DNA of 37,212 bases. Source: Deltaproteobacteria bacterium (lineage in GTDB: Bacteria; Desulfobacterota; Syntrophia; Syntrophales; UBA2210). The position numbers were made by a program, and so were the translations under genes. The notes beneath the pieces are model-generated. The model searched no databases and had not been told where the DNA came from. It saw nothing but the letters and a program-made list of their open reading frames with translations. Location of the stretch: contig JAFGGB010000051.1 in the NCBI GenBank assembly GCA_016930775.1, positions 1 through 37,212 of the forward strand. The letters run 5' to 3'. Shown in pieces: positions 10,588 through 18,815 of the stretch (positions are counted from its first letter, which is position 1; every line of letters begins with the position of its first letter).

Positions 10588-12300
10588 TCATTTTCTTTTC
10601 ATAATATTTGACAGGACCCGATGCTTTTCGAAAAGGTTTTTTTCAACAGATTCCGAATAATTCTTAGCGTTCATAAGACTGCTTCTGTATCGATCGAGTA
10701 GCGATTCTTCGATTTTACAAAGACGACGTCGAGCTTCCTTCGCTGCTTTGATACGGAATCTTCCGTAAAAAAAATATCCTGCAATAAAGGAAAGGATGCC
10801 AAGGGTTCCGAGAGCCGAAAAACCGCGGGGACTAAAGAGCCGTTCCATCAGAGCGATTAACCCCCGGCTTAAAGATAAAATGCTCGGTTCGTTTGCGATA
10901 GAGAGCATCAAATCGCTGCCAGCGATTGCTGCGATGGCGAACAATGCCAGCAATCCATAAATTAAATACTGGCAGAGTCTGAAAAACAGCCATCTTGATC
11001 TTTCCGGGACAGAATCATGGTTGCCGCGAAGTTCTGAGGACCATATTTCAACATCGATTGTTTCTTCCGGTTGCATCTGCATAGAGAGCTCATCGACAAA
11101 GGAACCGCTCAACCCTTTCTTTAACAGCATCGTGGCAAGGCGCCCTATGGCTGCCTTCTGTTCGCGAAGAAAGATTTCATCCACAGCAGGAACGAGATCA
11201 TCGATTGCCTCTTTAATGCTGGTTGAATTTGTGGGGCCGTCGCCGACGATTCTATAGATGCCGTACGCTGGGCCGATTAAGTTGTGGGAGTCTTTCAAGG
11301 ATACCTGAATAGGTCCAAGCAACTTCTCCCTTAACAGGAACGAGAGTTTTTCATGAACCCGTTTTTCCGACTGTTTTGCTTCCTTATCCCATGTCTTACG
11401 TGCTATTCGCAGGCTGTCGCCGGCAATGGCAAGACGTTCATAAAGACCGGCAAGTGAATTCACGAGATCGTTTACCTCTTTATCCACATTCGCCGCTTTT
11501 ATGGTCGAAACTGCTTTTAAATCTCGATAGTGAAAAATCTCTCTTCTGAGAGCGGGAAACTGATTCCAAAGGTTCGGATGAGCGTTTTCGAGAATGTCCC
11601 GTGCCGAAATGATAAAGACCCGAGGATCGGGATCACCGGTGATATCAGTAACTCTTTCTCTGTATTGGCCTTCTATTGCTTCAAGATCGGCAAGACCTGC
11701 TTCAGCATGACTCGCCTGGAAAAGCAGATCAATTTTGTTGAGTATGTAAAAAAAATTTGTGGAAGCTTTCGGGGCCTTCCTCATAAGGTTGTAAAATCGT
11801 CCGTCCCCATATTTTTCCAGTGAGGCAACCCAGAGCAGCATGTCAAGATGCTGCATGAAAGAGCTAACCCTTGCCAGATGTTCGTCTTCAATGCTGTCGA
11901 AATCGGGCAGATCGCAGAGTATTATCTGCGAAACGAGAGGGATGTCATGTTGATGAAAATGATGCGGGAGATCTTCTTTAAGGAGAATTTTCGGCAATGA
12001 AGCATTTTTATAGTGATAGACGATAATGTCATCGGTATGGGGGCGCCGGTGACTCGCAGAAGAGATTTCCGCTCCCGCAAGGGCGTTCATTAACGTTGAT
12101 TTGCCTACGCCGGTGCCTCCGAGCAGACCGACAAGCAAATACGTCTCGGCAAGGTTGTCGATTGTTGCGATGAGCCGACGCGCTTCACTGGTCAACCGAA
12201 GCCTTTCCGCTTCCGGCATGTCAAGGAGGCGCCCGCCGGTGGAGAGAAATCTCTCGATGTCACTCGCCCTATTCCGTACGGCATCACTTTCCTTAGTCAT
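10588..12300 (-). CDS. Membrane-anchored GTPase, dynamin/Era-like (second of a pair)
   Basis: A 570-residue predicted GTPase. Motifs: G1 GGTGVGKST (61-69), a G2 Thr in RRPHTDD (about 89), G3 DLPDFDS (130-136) and G4 NKID (188-191). Helical, charged segments follow the G domain. Near residues 430-515 are two hydrophobic stretches (QYLIYGLLALFAIAAIAG; LGTLGILSFIAGYFFYG), then a basic helical tail. This order (G domain, helical bundle, paired membrane segment, helix) recalls bacterial dynamin-like proteins, but the match is by architecture only. Three ATGs in a row allow several starts; the third has GGAGA six bases ahead. It overlaps the upstream paralogue by eight bases. Confidence 0.7.
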   Translation of the reverse strand: MTKESDAVRNRASDIERFLSTGGRLLDMPEAERLRLTSEARRLIATIDNLAETYLLVGLLGGTGVGKSTLMNALAGAEISSASHRRPHTDDIIVYHYKNASLPKILLKEDLPHHFHQHDIPLVSQIILCDLPDFDSIEDEHLARVSSFMQHLDMLLWVASLEKYGDGRFYNLMRKAPKASTNFFYILNKIDLLFQASHAEAGLADLEAIEGQYRERVTDITGDPDPRVFIISARDILENAHPNLWNQFPALRREIFHYRDLKAVSTIKAANVDKEVNDLVNSLAGLYERLAIAGDSLRIARKTWDKEAKQSEKRVHEKLSFLLREKLLGPIQVSLKDSHNLIGPAYGIYRIVGDGPTNSTSIKEAIDDLVPAVDEIFLREQKAAIGRLATMLLKKGLSGSFVDELSMQMQPEETIDVEIWSSELRGNHDSVPERSRWLFFRLCQYLIYGLLALFAIAAIAGSDLMLSIANEPSILSLSRGLIALMERLFSPRGFSALGTLGILSFIAGYFFYGRFRIKAAKEARRRLCKIEESLLDRYRSSLMNAKNYSESVEKNLFEKHRVLSNIMKRK

Positions 12301-14026
12301 CATCATTCTCCAGAACCTTCATGCTGTTTCGAAGGGCAGAAACAACCTCAGTCTGTGTGAGCACTGAATGGATACACTGTTCATATCGCTTTATCTGGAG
12401 GTCTACAATTTCCGTCAGGACCTCCCGATATCGTTCGTTAAGTCTCCTGAGGGTAGTTTTTACTTCTCCATAGGCAAATACATTTACAGATCCGCTGCTT
12501 ATGACCGGGGCGAGAAATGTGTCAAGAAGAACCTCAAGCACGGTGATTCCCCCTCCCAGAATTACTTCGAAAGATAGTATGATTACAGCCCCAATGAACG
12601 ATGTCGTATATATGCCGATTTCCTTGGTCTTCGAAATGCCCCGGGTTAGCTCTTTGATTGATTCCGCAAGCCAAGAGGCCAGTTCTTCCTGACGATCGAT
12701 CATGAACTGCCGCACTTCCCCATCGCTGAGAGAGCGCAATGGTTCTCTCAGCGCCGAATAGAGAGGCGCTTCGGAATCCTTGGGCGAAAGTTGAGACAGT
12801 ACAGAGCGCTGTAAAGCATTGACCGCCGTGCAGACCGGCGTAACATCGATATGTTTAGGAACCTCTTGGAGGGCATCCAGGGGATTTTCTTTGTCTTGGC
12901 TTCGAAGTAAGCCGAAAAAGGTCAGGGGGAACGTAACAATTCTCCTCAGATAACGACGGGGACGGGCAAGAAAATCATAGCGCTGATAGATTCGCCTGAT
13001 TGCGCGGCTTACCTGTTCTTCATGCCTCCGGTCAAATCGTGACTCCCATGCGTCCACGAGGGATCGGCCCGCGATATCTCCAAGAGAGTGCAGTTCGTCA
13101 ATCCAACTCTCGGCGGCAATCCTCTCTTCGTTGAGAAGGTCATTGAGAATGGTGCAATCACGGATCAGCGACATTTTCTGTCGGCGTCTGTTTTTACTCA
13201 ATTCTACAGCGGTTCTGCTTGGACTCAATTCTCTTTGGATTAAACGGCTAAACCGCCTGAATTCCTCTGTTTTTTCAATTGATTCCGGAGTCATAGGAAC
13301 GATATAAGGAATCACGAAGAGTCGCGTTCCGGCAGCCGGAATTCCTTTGGTTTCGAGAATCGCCTCGCAATCTGTGGAATTGGCTCTCGGGTCTGTCTTG
13401 TTGAAAAGAACGTACCAGGGAATTTTTTCGGCAGCAATATTTGCGAGATAATTCAGTGGTTCAGCATCGGCGTATTTCTCCTGACTGGTTACGAATACGA
13501 CGGCATCTGCCATAAGGGCCAGTTTTTCCGTTATACTTTTGTGATGCTTCACGAGGCTGTCCACGTCGGGAGTATCGATTAATGCAAGATGACGGAAATC
13601 CTGGCGTTCATGCTCTATGACGGACCAGCCGCCGTTCTCTCTGTTTGACGTGTCATTGGTCGCCAAAATCGCCGGTGTAAAGACGGCCGGAATGTCAAAA
13701 GGACGAGTTTCAATGAATCCCGCAATCCGGTGCGCATAGACGACAGGCGCCGATGTGGTTGGACGGGCGGACCCCGCCGCACTGAGGACAGTGCCGCAGA
13801 GGGCGTTGAAAAGCGTCGATTTCCCCGTACCCGTACCTCCGGCAAATATAATCACGAGATATGATCTTTTTATCCTGTGTGCGTAAGCGGCCGCTTTTGC
13901 GAGGAGGTTCTCGGCGAGAAGGGGAATGGTTCCGCAAGAGGGGATGAGGCCCGCGGTTCGCACTCCCCGCAAAAGGTCGCTCAATCCACGTATCCTTTCA
14001 AGTCTATCGCCTGTTGAACCAGTCAT
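12293..14026 (-). CDS. Membrane-anchored GTPase, dynamin/Era-like (first of a pair)
   Basis: A 577-residue predicted GTPase, paralogous in layout to the next gene. Motifs: G1 GGTGTGKST (63-71), G2 RPTTSAP (Thr 90 or 91), G3 DTPDVDS (151-157), G4 NKTD (209-212). A long helical region follows, and a hydrophobic stretch near residues 485-520 (FIGAVIILSFEVILGGG, VLLDTFLAPVIS) suggests membrane insertion. The C-terminal tail is helical. The frame can be extended to a TTG at 14062, but the ATG at 14026 is preferred; a TATAAT lies at 14042-14047 just upstream. It is the first gene of the long minus-strand run. Role unknown; membrane remodelling is only an inference from architecture. Confidence 0.7.
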   Translation of the reverse strand: MTGSTGDRLERIRGLSDLLRGVRTAGLIPSCGTIPLLAENLLAKAAAYAHRIKRSYLVIIFAGGTGTGKSTLFNALCGTVLSAAGSARPTTSAPVVYAHRIAGFIETRPFDIPAVFTPAILATNDTSNRENGGWSVIEHERQDFRHLALIDTPDVDSLVKHHKSITEKLALMADAVVFVTSQEKYADAEPLNYLANIAAEKIPWYVLFNKTDPRANSTDCEAILETKGIPAAGTRLFVIPYIVPMTPESIEKTEEFRRFSRLIQRELSPSRTAVELSKNRRRQKMSLIRDCTILNDLLNEERIAAESWIDELHSLGDIAGRSLVDAWESRFDRRHEEQVSRAIRRIYQRYDFLARPRRYLRRIVTFPLTFFGLLRSQDKENPLDALQEVPKHIDVTPVCTAVNALQRSVLSQLSPKDSEAPLYSALREPLRSLSDGEVRQFMIDRQEELASWLAESIKELTRGISKTKEIGIYTTSFIGAVIILSFEVILGGGITVLEVLLDTFLAPVISSGSVNVFAYGEVKTTLRRLNERYREVLTEIVDLQIKRYEQCIHSVLTQTEVVSALRNSMKVLENDDD

Positions 14027-14041
14027 CGCCGTGCACTTTCC

Positions 14042-14047
14042 ATTATA
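14042..14047 (-). promoter_or_regulatory. Possible -10 box for the GTPase-led minus-strand run
   Basis: A perfect TATAAT lies 15 bases before the ATG at 14026, in the divergent gap facing the radical SAM gene. The upstream -35 region is poor (TTCAAG at 18 bases). If used, the leader would be only about eight bases. Confidence 0.35.
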
Positions 14048-14122
14048 GATCGTATCATGCAATTACTTGAAAATTGAAACAATTGAAGAAATACCATTTA
14101 GACGTCATTACCAGATGGCACG

Positions 14123-14148
14123 AAAAACATCAACGAAGTTGTGTTTTT
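14123..14148 (+). promoter_or_regulatory. Hairpin in the leader of the radical SAM gene
   Basis: AAAAACA (14123-14129) pairs with TGTTTTT (14142-14148), and CAAC (14131-14134) pairs with GTTG (14138-14141), around a GAA loop, with one bulged T. The descending arm ends in six Ts. Outside it, AGACG-CATT (14100-14109) can pair with AATGCGTCT (14152-14160). It could be a weak terminator or attenuator 50 bases before the ATG at 14197, or a folded leader. Confidence 0.4.
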
Positions 14149-14196
14149 TAAAATGCGTCTTGATTTCCGTTAAGCTCTGCGTTAGAGCGTACATCC

Positions 14197-15585
14197 ATGA
14201 AGAAAGGTTTCATCCTTGTCGTTAATCCCTGGATCCACGATTTCGCCGCCTACGATCTTTGGTCGGCGCCGCTGGGACTCCTCACTATAGCTGCTGTGCT
14301 TCGAAAGAACGGCTTCACCCTGAGGTATATCGATTGTCTCGATTCCTCTCACCCGGACTTGAAAGGAGAAGCTTCTCTGCGCCTGCCGCAGCGCAAGCTT
14401 GACGGGCGGGGTAAATTTCCTAATGCAATCATTAAAAAGCCTGAGGCGCTGAAGTCCATCCCCCGCAATTATCGCCGCTATGGAATCTCGCCACGGCTCT
14501 TTCGTGAAGACCTTGGACAGGGCGAACAACCCGATTTGGTGATGGTTACGTCATTAATGACATATTGGTATAAAGGCGTTGCTGAGACAATCTCAGCAGT
14601 TCGGAGTGTTTATCCCTCTGTTCCCGTAGTCCTCGGCGGCATTTATCCCACTCTATGTCCCGATCATGCCGCTCGTTATTCCGGCGCCGATATCATTGTA
14701 ACGGGTCATAATTTCGACAGTATCGGCGCTGTTCTCAAAGAATGCTGCGGCAGAAGTCTCGAAAGTGCTCCCAATCCCAATGATCTCGATTCCATGCCCT
14801 ATCCCGCTCTTGATCTTATGCGCAGTCCTTCTTTTCTGCCGCTGCTCACCTCGCGAGGCTGCCCCTATAGCTGCACCTATTGCGCATCATCGTTCCTCTG
14901 TGAAAAATTTCTCGTTCGCGATCCCCTTAAGATTATGGAGGAAGTCATCTATTGGCACTCGGAAAAAGATATTGCCAATGTTTGTATTTACGATGACGCT
15001 TTTCTTGCCGATTCGGCATATCGGGCAATTCCCTTCATGAGGGCAATTCTCCAGGCGAACCTGCCTATAAATTTTCATTGCCCAAATGGGCTTCACCTCC
15101 GTGAAATTACCGGCGAGATTGCCAATCTGCTTTTTCGATGCAGATTTTCCACCATTCGTTTCGGATTTGAATCAGCACTCGGGAAACGACAGGCAGCCAC
15201 AGGGGGCAAGGTGAGTACCGAAGAACTCAAAGAAGCCGTGGCCGCACTGAAACGAGCCGGTTATGAAGGACAAGCTATCGGAGTTTATCTTCTTTGCGGG
15301 CTTCCCGGTCAAGAAGCCGAAGAAATCAAAGAGGGCATCCTGCTTATTCAGAGGCTGGGCGCCCGTCCGATACTAGCCGAATATTCTCCCATACCCCATA
15401 CACGACTCTGGGATGAGGCGATCAAAGCTTCCGTATACAATCTTCAAGATGAACCGCTTCATCACAACAACAGCCTTTTGCCCTGTAGAAGTGAGTCGTT
15501 GAGCTTGGAAACATACCAACATCTCAAGATGTTAACAAGAGAGCCGATGAACACTTGCGCTACGGCCGGTGAATCGGTAGACTGA
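14197..15585 (+). CDS. Radical SAM protein with N-terminal B12-binding-type domain
   Basis: A 462-residue enzyme. Residues 1-190 look like a cobalamin-binding Rossmann-type domain of the B12-radical SAM class (SAPLGLLTIAAVLRKNGF, DLVMVTSLMTYW, PVVLGGIYPTLCPDHAARY), although the classic DxHxxG cobalamin motif is not visible. The radical SAM core starts at residue 222 with Cys222-x3-Cys226-x2-Cys229 (GCPYSCTYC), which binds the 4Fe-4S cluster. The region continues with IYDDAFL and FGFESA. Substrate and product are unknown. It is the first gene of the plus-strand group that includes the M16 pair, and its start has no strong Shine-Dalgarno. A stem GCTCT/AGAGC (14174-14188) sits just before the ATG. 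Confidence 0.85.
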   Translation: MKKGFILVVNPWIHDFAAYDLWSAPLGLLTIAAVLRKNGFTLRYIDCLDSSHPDLKGEASLRLPQRKLDGRGKFPNAIIKKPEALKSIPRNYRRYGISPRLFREDLGQGEQPDLVMVTSLMTYWYKGVAETISAVRSVYPSVPVVLGGIYPTLCPDHAARYSGADIIVTGHNFDSIGAVLKECCGRSLESAPNPNDLDSMPYPALDLMRSPSFLPLLTSRGCPYSCTYCASSFLCEKFLVRDPLKIMEEVIYWHSEKDIANVCIYDDAFLADSAYRAIPFMRAILQANLPINFHCPNGLHLREITGEIANLLFRCRFSTIRFGFESALGKRQAATGGKVSTEELKEAVAALKRAGYEGQAIGVYLLCGLPGQEAEEIKEGILLIQRLGARPILAEYSPIPHTRLWDEAIKASVYNLQDEPLHHNNSLLPCRSESLSLETYQHLKMLTREPMNTCATAGESVD

Positions 15586-15599
15586 ATTGAAGTATTGCG

Positions 15600-15872
15600 A
15601 TGGAAAACTTAAAGTCCAGGACGGCCACGGATAGAGGGATCAATTCACCTGTAATGAGGATTGTCGTTGGAGTCCTTTCTCTTTTTTTCCTTATCTTCGG
15701 TATAGATCGTCTCATCGCATCCTACGAAGTGACAAACCCCCATTTTTTCATAATGTATTTTTTTTCATCCAATTTGATGATCCTCGTGAGCATTGTTGGG
15801 ATTATTTTCAGCTGTATCGGTCTGGCCAGGCGGAAAAATAGCGAAGTTGACGAATCAGATGAGGATGCATAG
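15600..15872 (+). CDS. Small two-TM membrane protein, unknown
   Basis: A 90-residue protein with two hydrophobic segments: about 18-38 (MRIVVGVLSLFFLIFGIDRL) and about 49-75 (FIMYFFSSNLMILVSIVGIIFSCIGLA), and an acidic tail (EVDESDEDA). I do not recognise the family. It lies 14 bases after the radical SAM gene and overlaps the first M16 gene by 14 bases, so it probably belongs to this transcription unit. The start has only a weak Shine-Dalgarno (GAAG). Confidence 0.55.
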   Translation: MENLKSRTATDRGINSPVMRIVVGVLSLFFLIFGIDRLIASYEVTNPHFFIMYFFSSNLMILVSIVGIIFSCIGLARRKNSEVDESDEDA

Positions 15873-17370
15873 CTTTGCGAGACGCTGCCTCGTCGCAGCA
15901 ATGTTTTTTACGATGCTCGCGGGTTCCCTGTGCGAAGGACGCGACTTCAATCTGGAAGACCGCGTAGAAAAATTTCTTCTACCAAATGGTCTTACCTTCC
16001 TTGTCCTTCAACGACATTTCAGTCCCACCGTCGCCTTTTCCATAGCTTATCGTGTCGGCGCCGTCGAAGAAGAAAGCGGGCGCACAGGCACAGCCCATTT
16101 TCTAGAACATATGCTTTTCAAAGGCACCGAAACAATCGGCACAAAAGATTATCAGGCTGAGCGACTGATTCTGAAGGAAATTGACCAAATAGGTTCGTTT
16201 TTCGATGAGGAACGTCGCCGGAATCCCCGGCCGGACAACCGACGAACGGCCGAGCTTGAAGAACGTCTTAAAAAATTGGAAGCAAAAGCGAAAAGTTTTA
16301 TTGTAGAAAGCGAGATCGATCGACTGTACACGGAAAACGGCGGCGTTGATCTCAATGCAGGAACAGGACATGACATCACGACCTATTATGTGAGTCTCCC
16401 ATCGAACAAGGTTGAACTCTGGGCTCGCATTGAATCTGATCGAATGGCGAAACCTGTGTTTCGCGAGTTTTACACAGAAAGAAAGGTAGTCCAAGAAGAA
16501 CGGCTTCAATCTATTGAATCGAATCCCCATCGCCTGCTCATGGAACAATTTTTTGCCGCAGCCTTCAGTGCACATCCCTATCGCCGTCCCGTCATCGGCT
16601 GGCCATCGGACATAAAATACCTGAATAAAAGATATGTATCGCATTTTTACGATACATATTACGGACCTTCGAACACCGTTATCGCCATTGTGGGAGACGT
16701 GAAGACGAAGGAGATACGAGAAATAGTCGCACGGTATTTTGGATCAATAGCCACCCGCAATGCGCCTGCCAGGGACATAACCGAGGAATCTCCCCAACGA
16801 GGACCGCGAAGGGTAGAAATTCTCTTCGATGCAGAACCTGAAATTGCGATCGGATATCACAAACCGAATCTGCCCCATGCCGACGACTACGTCTTCGATT
16901 TGATTGATAATATTCTATCAGACGGTCGTTCCTCCCGTCTTTACCGCGAACTTGTTGAGCGCCAAGGCATAGCTTCCAGCGTGAACGGCGCGAACGGCCT
17001 TCCCGGTTCGCGCTTTCCCAATCTCTTTTGTCTTTTTGCTAAGCCGCGGGCGCCTCATGGCATTGCCGAGGTAGAATCGGCCCTCCTTCATGAATTGAAT
17101 CGTTTGAGAGAAGACAAAGTGTCGGACCGGGAACTGGAGAAGGCAAAGAACGCAATCAGAAATGACTTTATCAAAGGTCTCAGCTCAAATTCCGGCATCG
17201 CAGGCATGCTCACCTACTTTGAAGTTGTGGCGGGAGATTACCGTTACATCAGCAAGCACTATGATCGGATCGAATCTTTGAATGCCGATGATATCATGCG
17301 CGTGGCACGTCAGTACTTCAATAACATTAACCGTACAACGGCCGTTCTCATGAAGGATGTCAGGTCATGA
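15859..17370 (+). CDS. M16 family zinc peptidase, active subunit
   Basis: A 503-residue secreted peptidase from ATG 15859 (a frame upstream to 15793 is open, but the signal peptide MRMHSFARRCLVAAMFFTML supports this start). The inverted zinc motif HFLEH gives His80, Glu83 as catalytic base, and His84, with the distal Glu expected in YTERKVVQEER. Between HFLEH and the NGGVDLNAGTGHD segment lies an extra charged, helical insertion of about 50-60 residues. The domain pair of M16 proteins (GPSNTVIAIVGDV and a weakly conserved second half) follows. It degrades peptides in the periplasm, working with the next gene as a two-subunit enzyme, as is common in this family. It overlaps the next ORF by four bases (ATGA). 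Confidence 0.9.
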   Translation: MRMHSFARRCLVAAMFFTMLAGSLCEGRDFNLEDRVEKFLLPNGLTFLVLQRHFSPTVAFSIAYRVGAVEEESGRTGTAHFLEHMLFKGTETIGTKDYQAERLILKEIDQIGSFFDEERRRNPRPDNRRTAELEERLKKLEAKAKSFIVESEIDRLYTENGGVDLNAGTGHDITTYYVSLPSNKVELWARIESDRMAKPVFREFYTERKVVQEERLQSIESNPHRLLMEQFFAAAFSAHPYRRPVIGWPSDIKYLNKRYVSHFYDTYYGPSNTVIAIVGDVKTKEIREIVARYFGSIATRNAPARDITEESPQRGPRRVEILFDAEPEIAIGYHKPNLPHADDYVFDLIDNILSDGRSSRLYRELVERQGIASSVNGANGLPGSRFPNLFCLFAKPRAPHGIAEVESALLHELNRLREDKVSDRELEKAKNAIRNDFIKGLSSNSGIAGMLTYFEVVAGDYRYISKHYDRIESLNADDIMRVARQYFNNINRTTAVLMKDVRS

Positions 17371-18791
17371 AGCAGAGTGAACGGCGTCTTCTGTCCGCAA
17401 TTGCCATAATCGCCTGCATTGCCTTTGGAGCATGCCATCAGCAGCCACGGATGATCGATCCCAGCGACATCTCCTATCCTCCCCTCTCTTTTCAGCCGCC
17501 GCCCACGTCGCGAAGTGTTCTCGAAAACGGCATGGTACTGCACTTCCTCGAGGATTCTGAACTGCCCATGGTGAATCTCACAATTGCCGTTCATACGGGA
17601 TCAGCTTTTGACCCTTCGGAAAAGGAGGGTTTGGCTGAACTCACGGGAACCGTCATGCGTACAGGAGGCGCAGGCGTACAGTCGGGCGGTGAAATCGATG
17701 AAGAAATTGATTTCATGGCCGCCGATCTCACGGTATCCGTTAACAGGGAAATAACGAGTTTCAGATTGTCGGTCAATGTGAAGGATCTCAATCGCAGCCT
17801 TGCCATCTTGTCCGACATCATCCGACATCCACGCTTCGAGAACGACAAGTTCTCCACGGCTCAGGCCCTGAAGATCGAAGGATTGAAGCGCATTATCGAC
17901 AATTCTCAAAAACTGGCCTTTCGAGAATTCATTCGCCGAATATACGATAACGATCCGAGAGGAAGAATCCCAACCATCGCCAGCATTCAAAAAATCACAC
18001 CTGAAGATTGCCGTGTTTTTCACAGGGATTTTTTCCGTCCAGGCAATATGATGGTATCCTTCAGTGGTCCTTTGAACATGGTGCAAGCTTTAGCCTCTCT
18101 GAATCACGCCTTTGGGAAATGGAAGAATAGCGTAGTCCCCGAAAATAAACTCCCGGCGCCCCAACCACACAGGGAACGCCGTATCTATTTTATTCCAAAA
18201 AGTTCACCGCAATCCGTGATCGTCGTCGGCTGGATTGTTCCGGGCAAAAACGACGTTGAACACCATGCCATAGAAACGCTTGATTTTACATATGGAAGCG
18301 GGGGATTTCGTTCACGCATCTTCAGCGAAATACGCAATCGCCGCGGTCTTGCGTACAGCGCCGGCAGTTTTTATTCCGCACGAAGCGATTTTGGCGTCAT
18401 TGCCGCTTATGCCATGACGAACCCGGCAGCCACAACGGAGGTTCTTTCCCTTATTCTGTCTATCGGCGAGGATCTCCGGAATGGAACCATCACGTCCGAG
18501 GAAATCGTCTGGACGAGGAAATCTCTTGTAAATAGTTTCATCTTTTCTTTCAACACGCCGGAGACATCTGTTTATCAGGAAATGCTTCTTGAATTTGAAG
18601 GAATTAGAAAAGATTACCTGCGTGGGTACACATCAAAAATCGATCTGGTTGCCGGCGACGCCGTTACAGCAGCGGCTCGCAGATATATTGATCCTTCTGT
18701 TGCAACGATTCTTGTTCTCGGCCCCGGTGAGAAAATTGAACGGAGTCTATCCGGTTTCGGGCAAGTTGTCACTGTGAATATCACGAATTAA
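17367..18791 (+). CDS. M16 family protein, catalytically inactive partner, lipoprotein
   Basis: A 474-residue protein with a lipoprotein signal peptide: a hydrophobic stretch ending in FGAC, with Cys23 as the likely lipidation site. It has the M16 fold (ENGMVLHFLEDSELPMVNLTI; GSAFDPSEKEGLAELTGTVM; GFRSRIFSEIRNRRGLAYSA), but where zinc peptidases have HxxEH it reads LAELT, so the zinc ligands are missing. Such inactive halves pair with an active M16 subunit, here the gene upstream that overlaps by ATGA. The C-terminal substrate-binding half with R/Y residues (RNRRGLAYSAG) is intact. It probably sits on the inner face of the outer membrane or on the inner membrane. Confidence 0.9.
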   Translation: MKQSERRLLSAIAIIACIAFGACHQQPRMIDPSDISYPPLSFQPPPTSRSVLENGMVLHFLEDSELPMVNLTIAVHTGSAFDPSEKEGLAELTGTVMRTGGAGVQSGGEIDEEIDFMAADLTVSVNREITSFRLSVNVKDLNRSLAILSDIIRHPRFENDKFSTAQALKIEGLKRIIDNSQKLAFREFIRRIYDNDPRGRIPTIASIQKITPEDCRVFHRDFFRPGNMMVSFSGPLNMVQALASLNHAFGKWKNSVVPENKLPAPQPHRERRIYFIPKSSPQSVIVVGWIVPGKNDVEHHAIETLDFTYGSGGFRSRIFSEIRNRRGLAYSAGSFYSARSDFGVIAAYAMTNPAATTEVLSLILSIGEDLRNGTITSEEIVWTRKSLVNSFIFSFNTPETSVYQEMLLEFEGIRKDYLRGYTSKIDLVAGDAVTAAARRYIDPSVATILVLGPGEKIERSLSGFGQVVTVNITN

Positions 18792-18815
18792 CTTCGACGA
18801 TTAAGGAGTTTCCCA

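Noticed and set aside
16102-16644. 180-codon minus-strand frame
   Set aside because: Antisense to the M16 peptidase gene; no start signal or family match.
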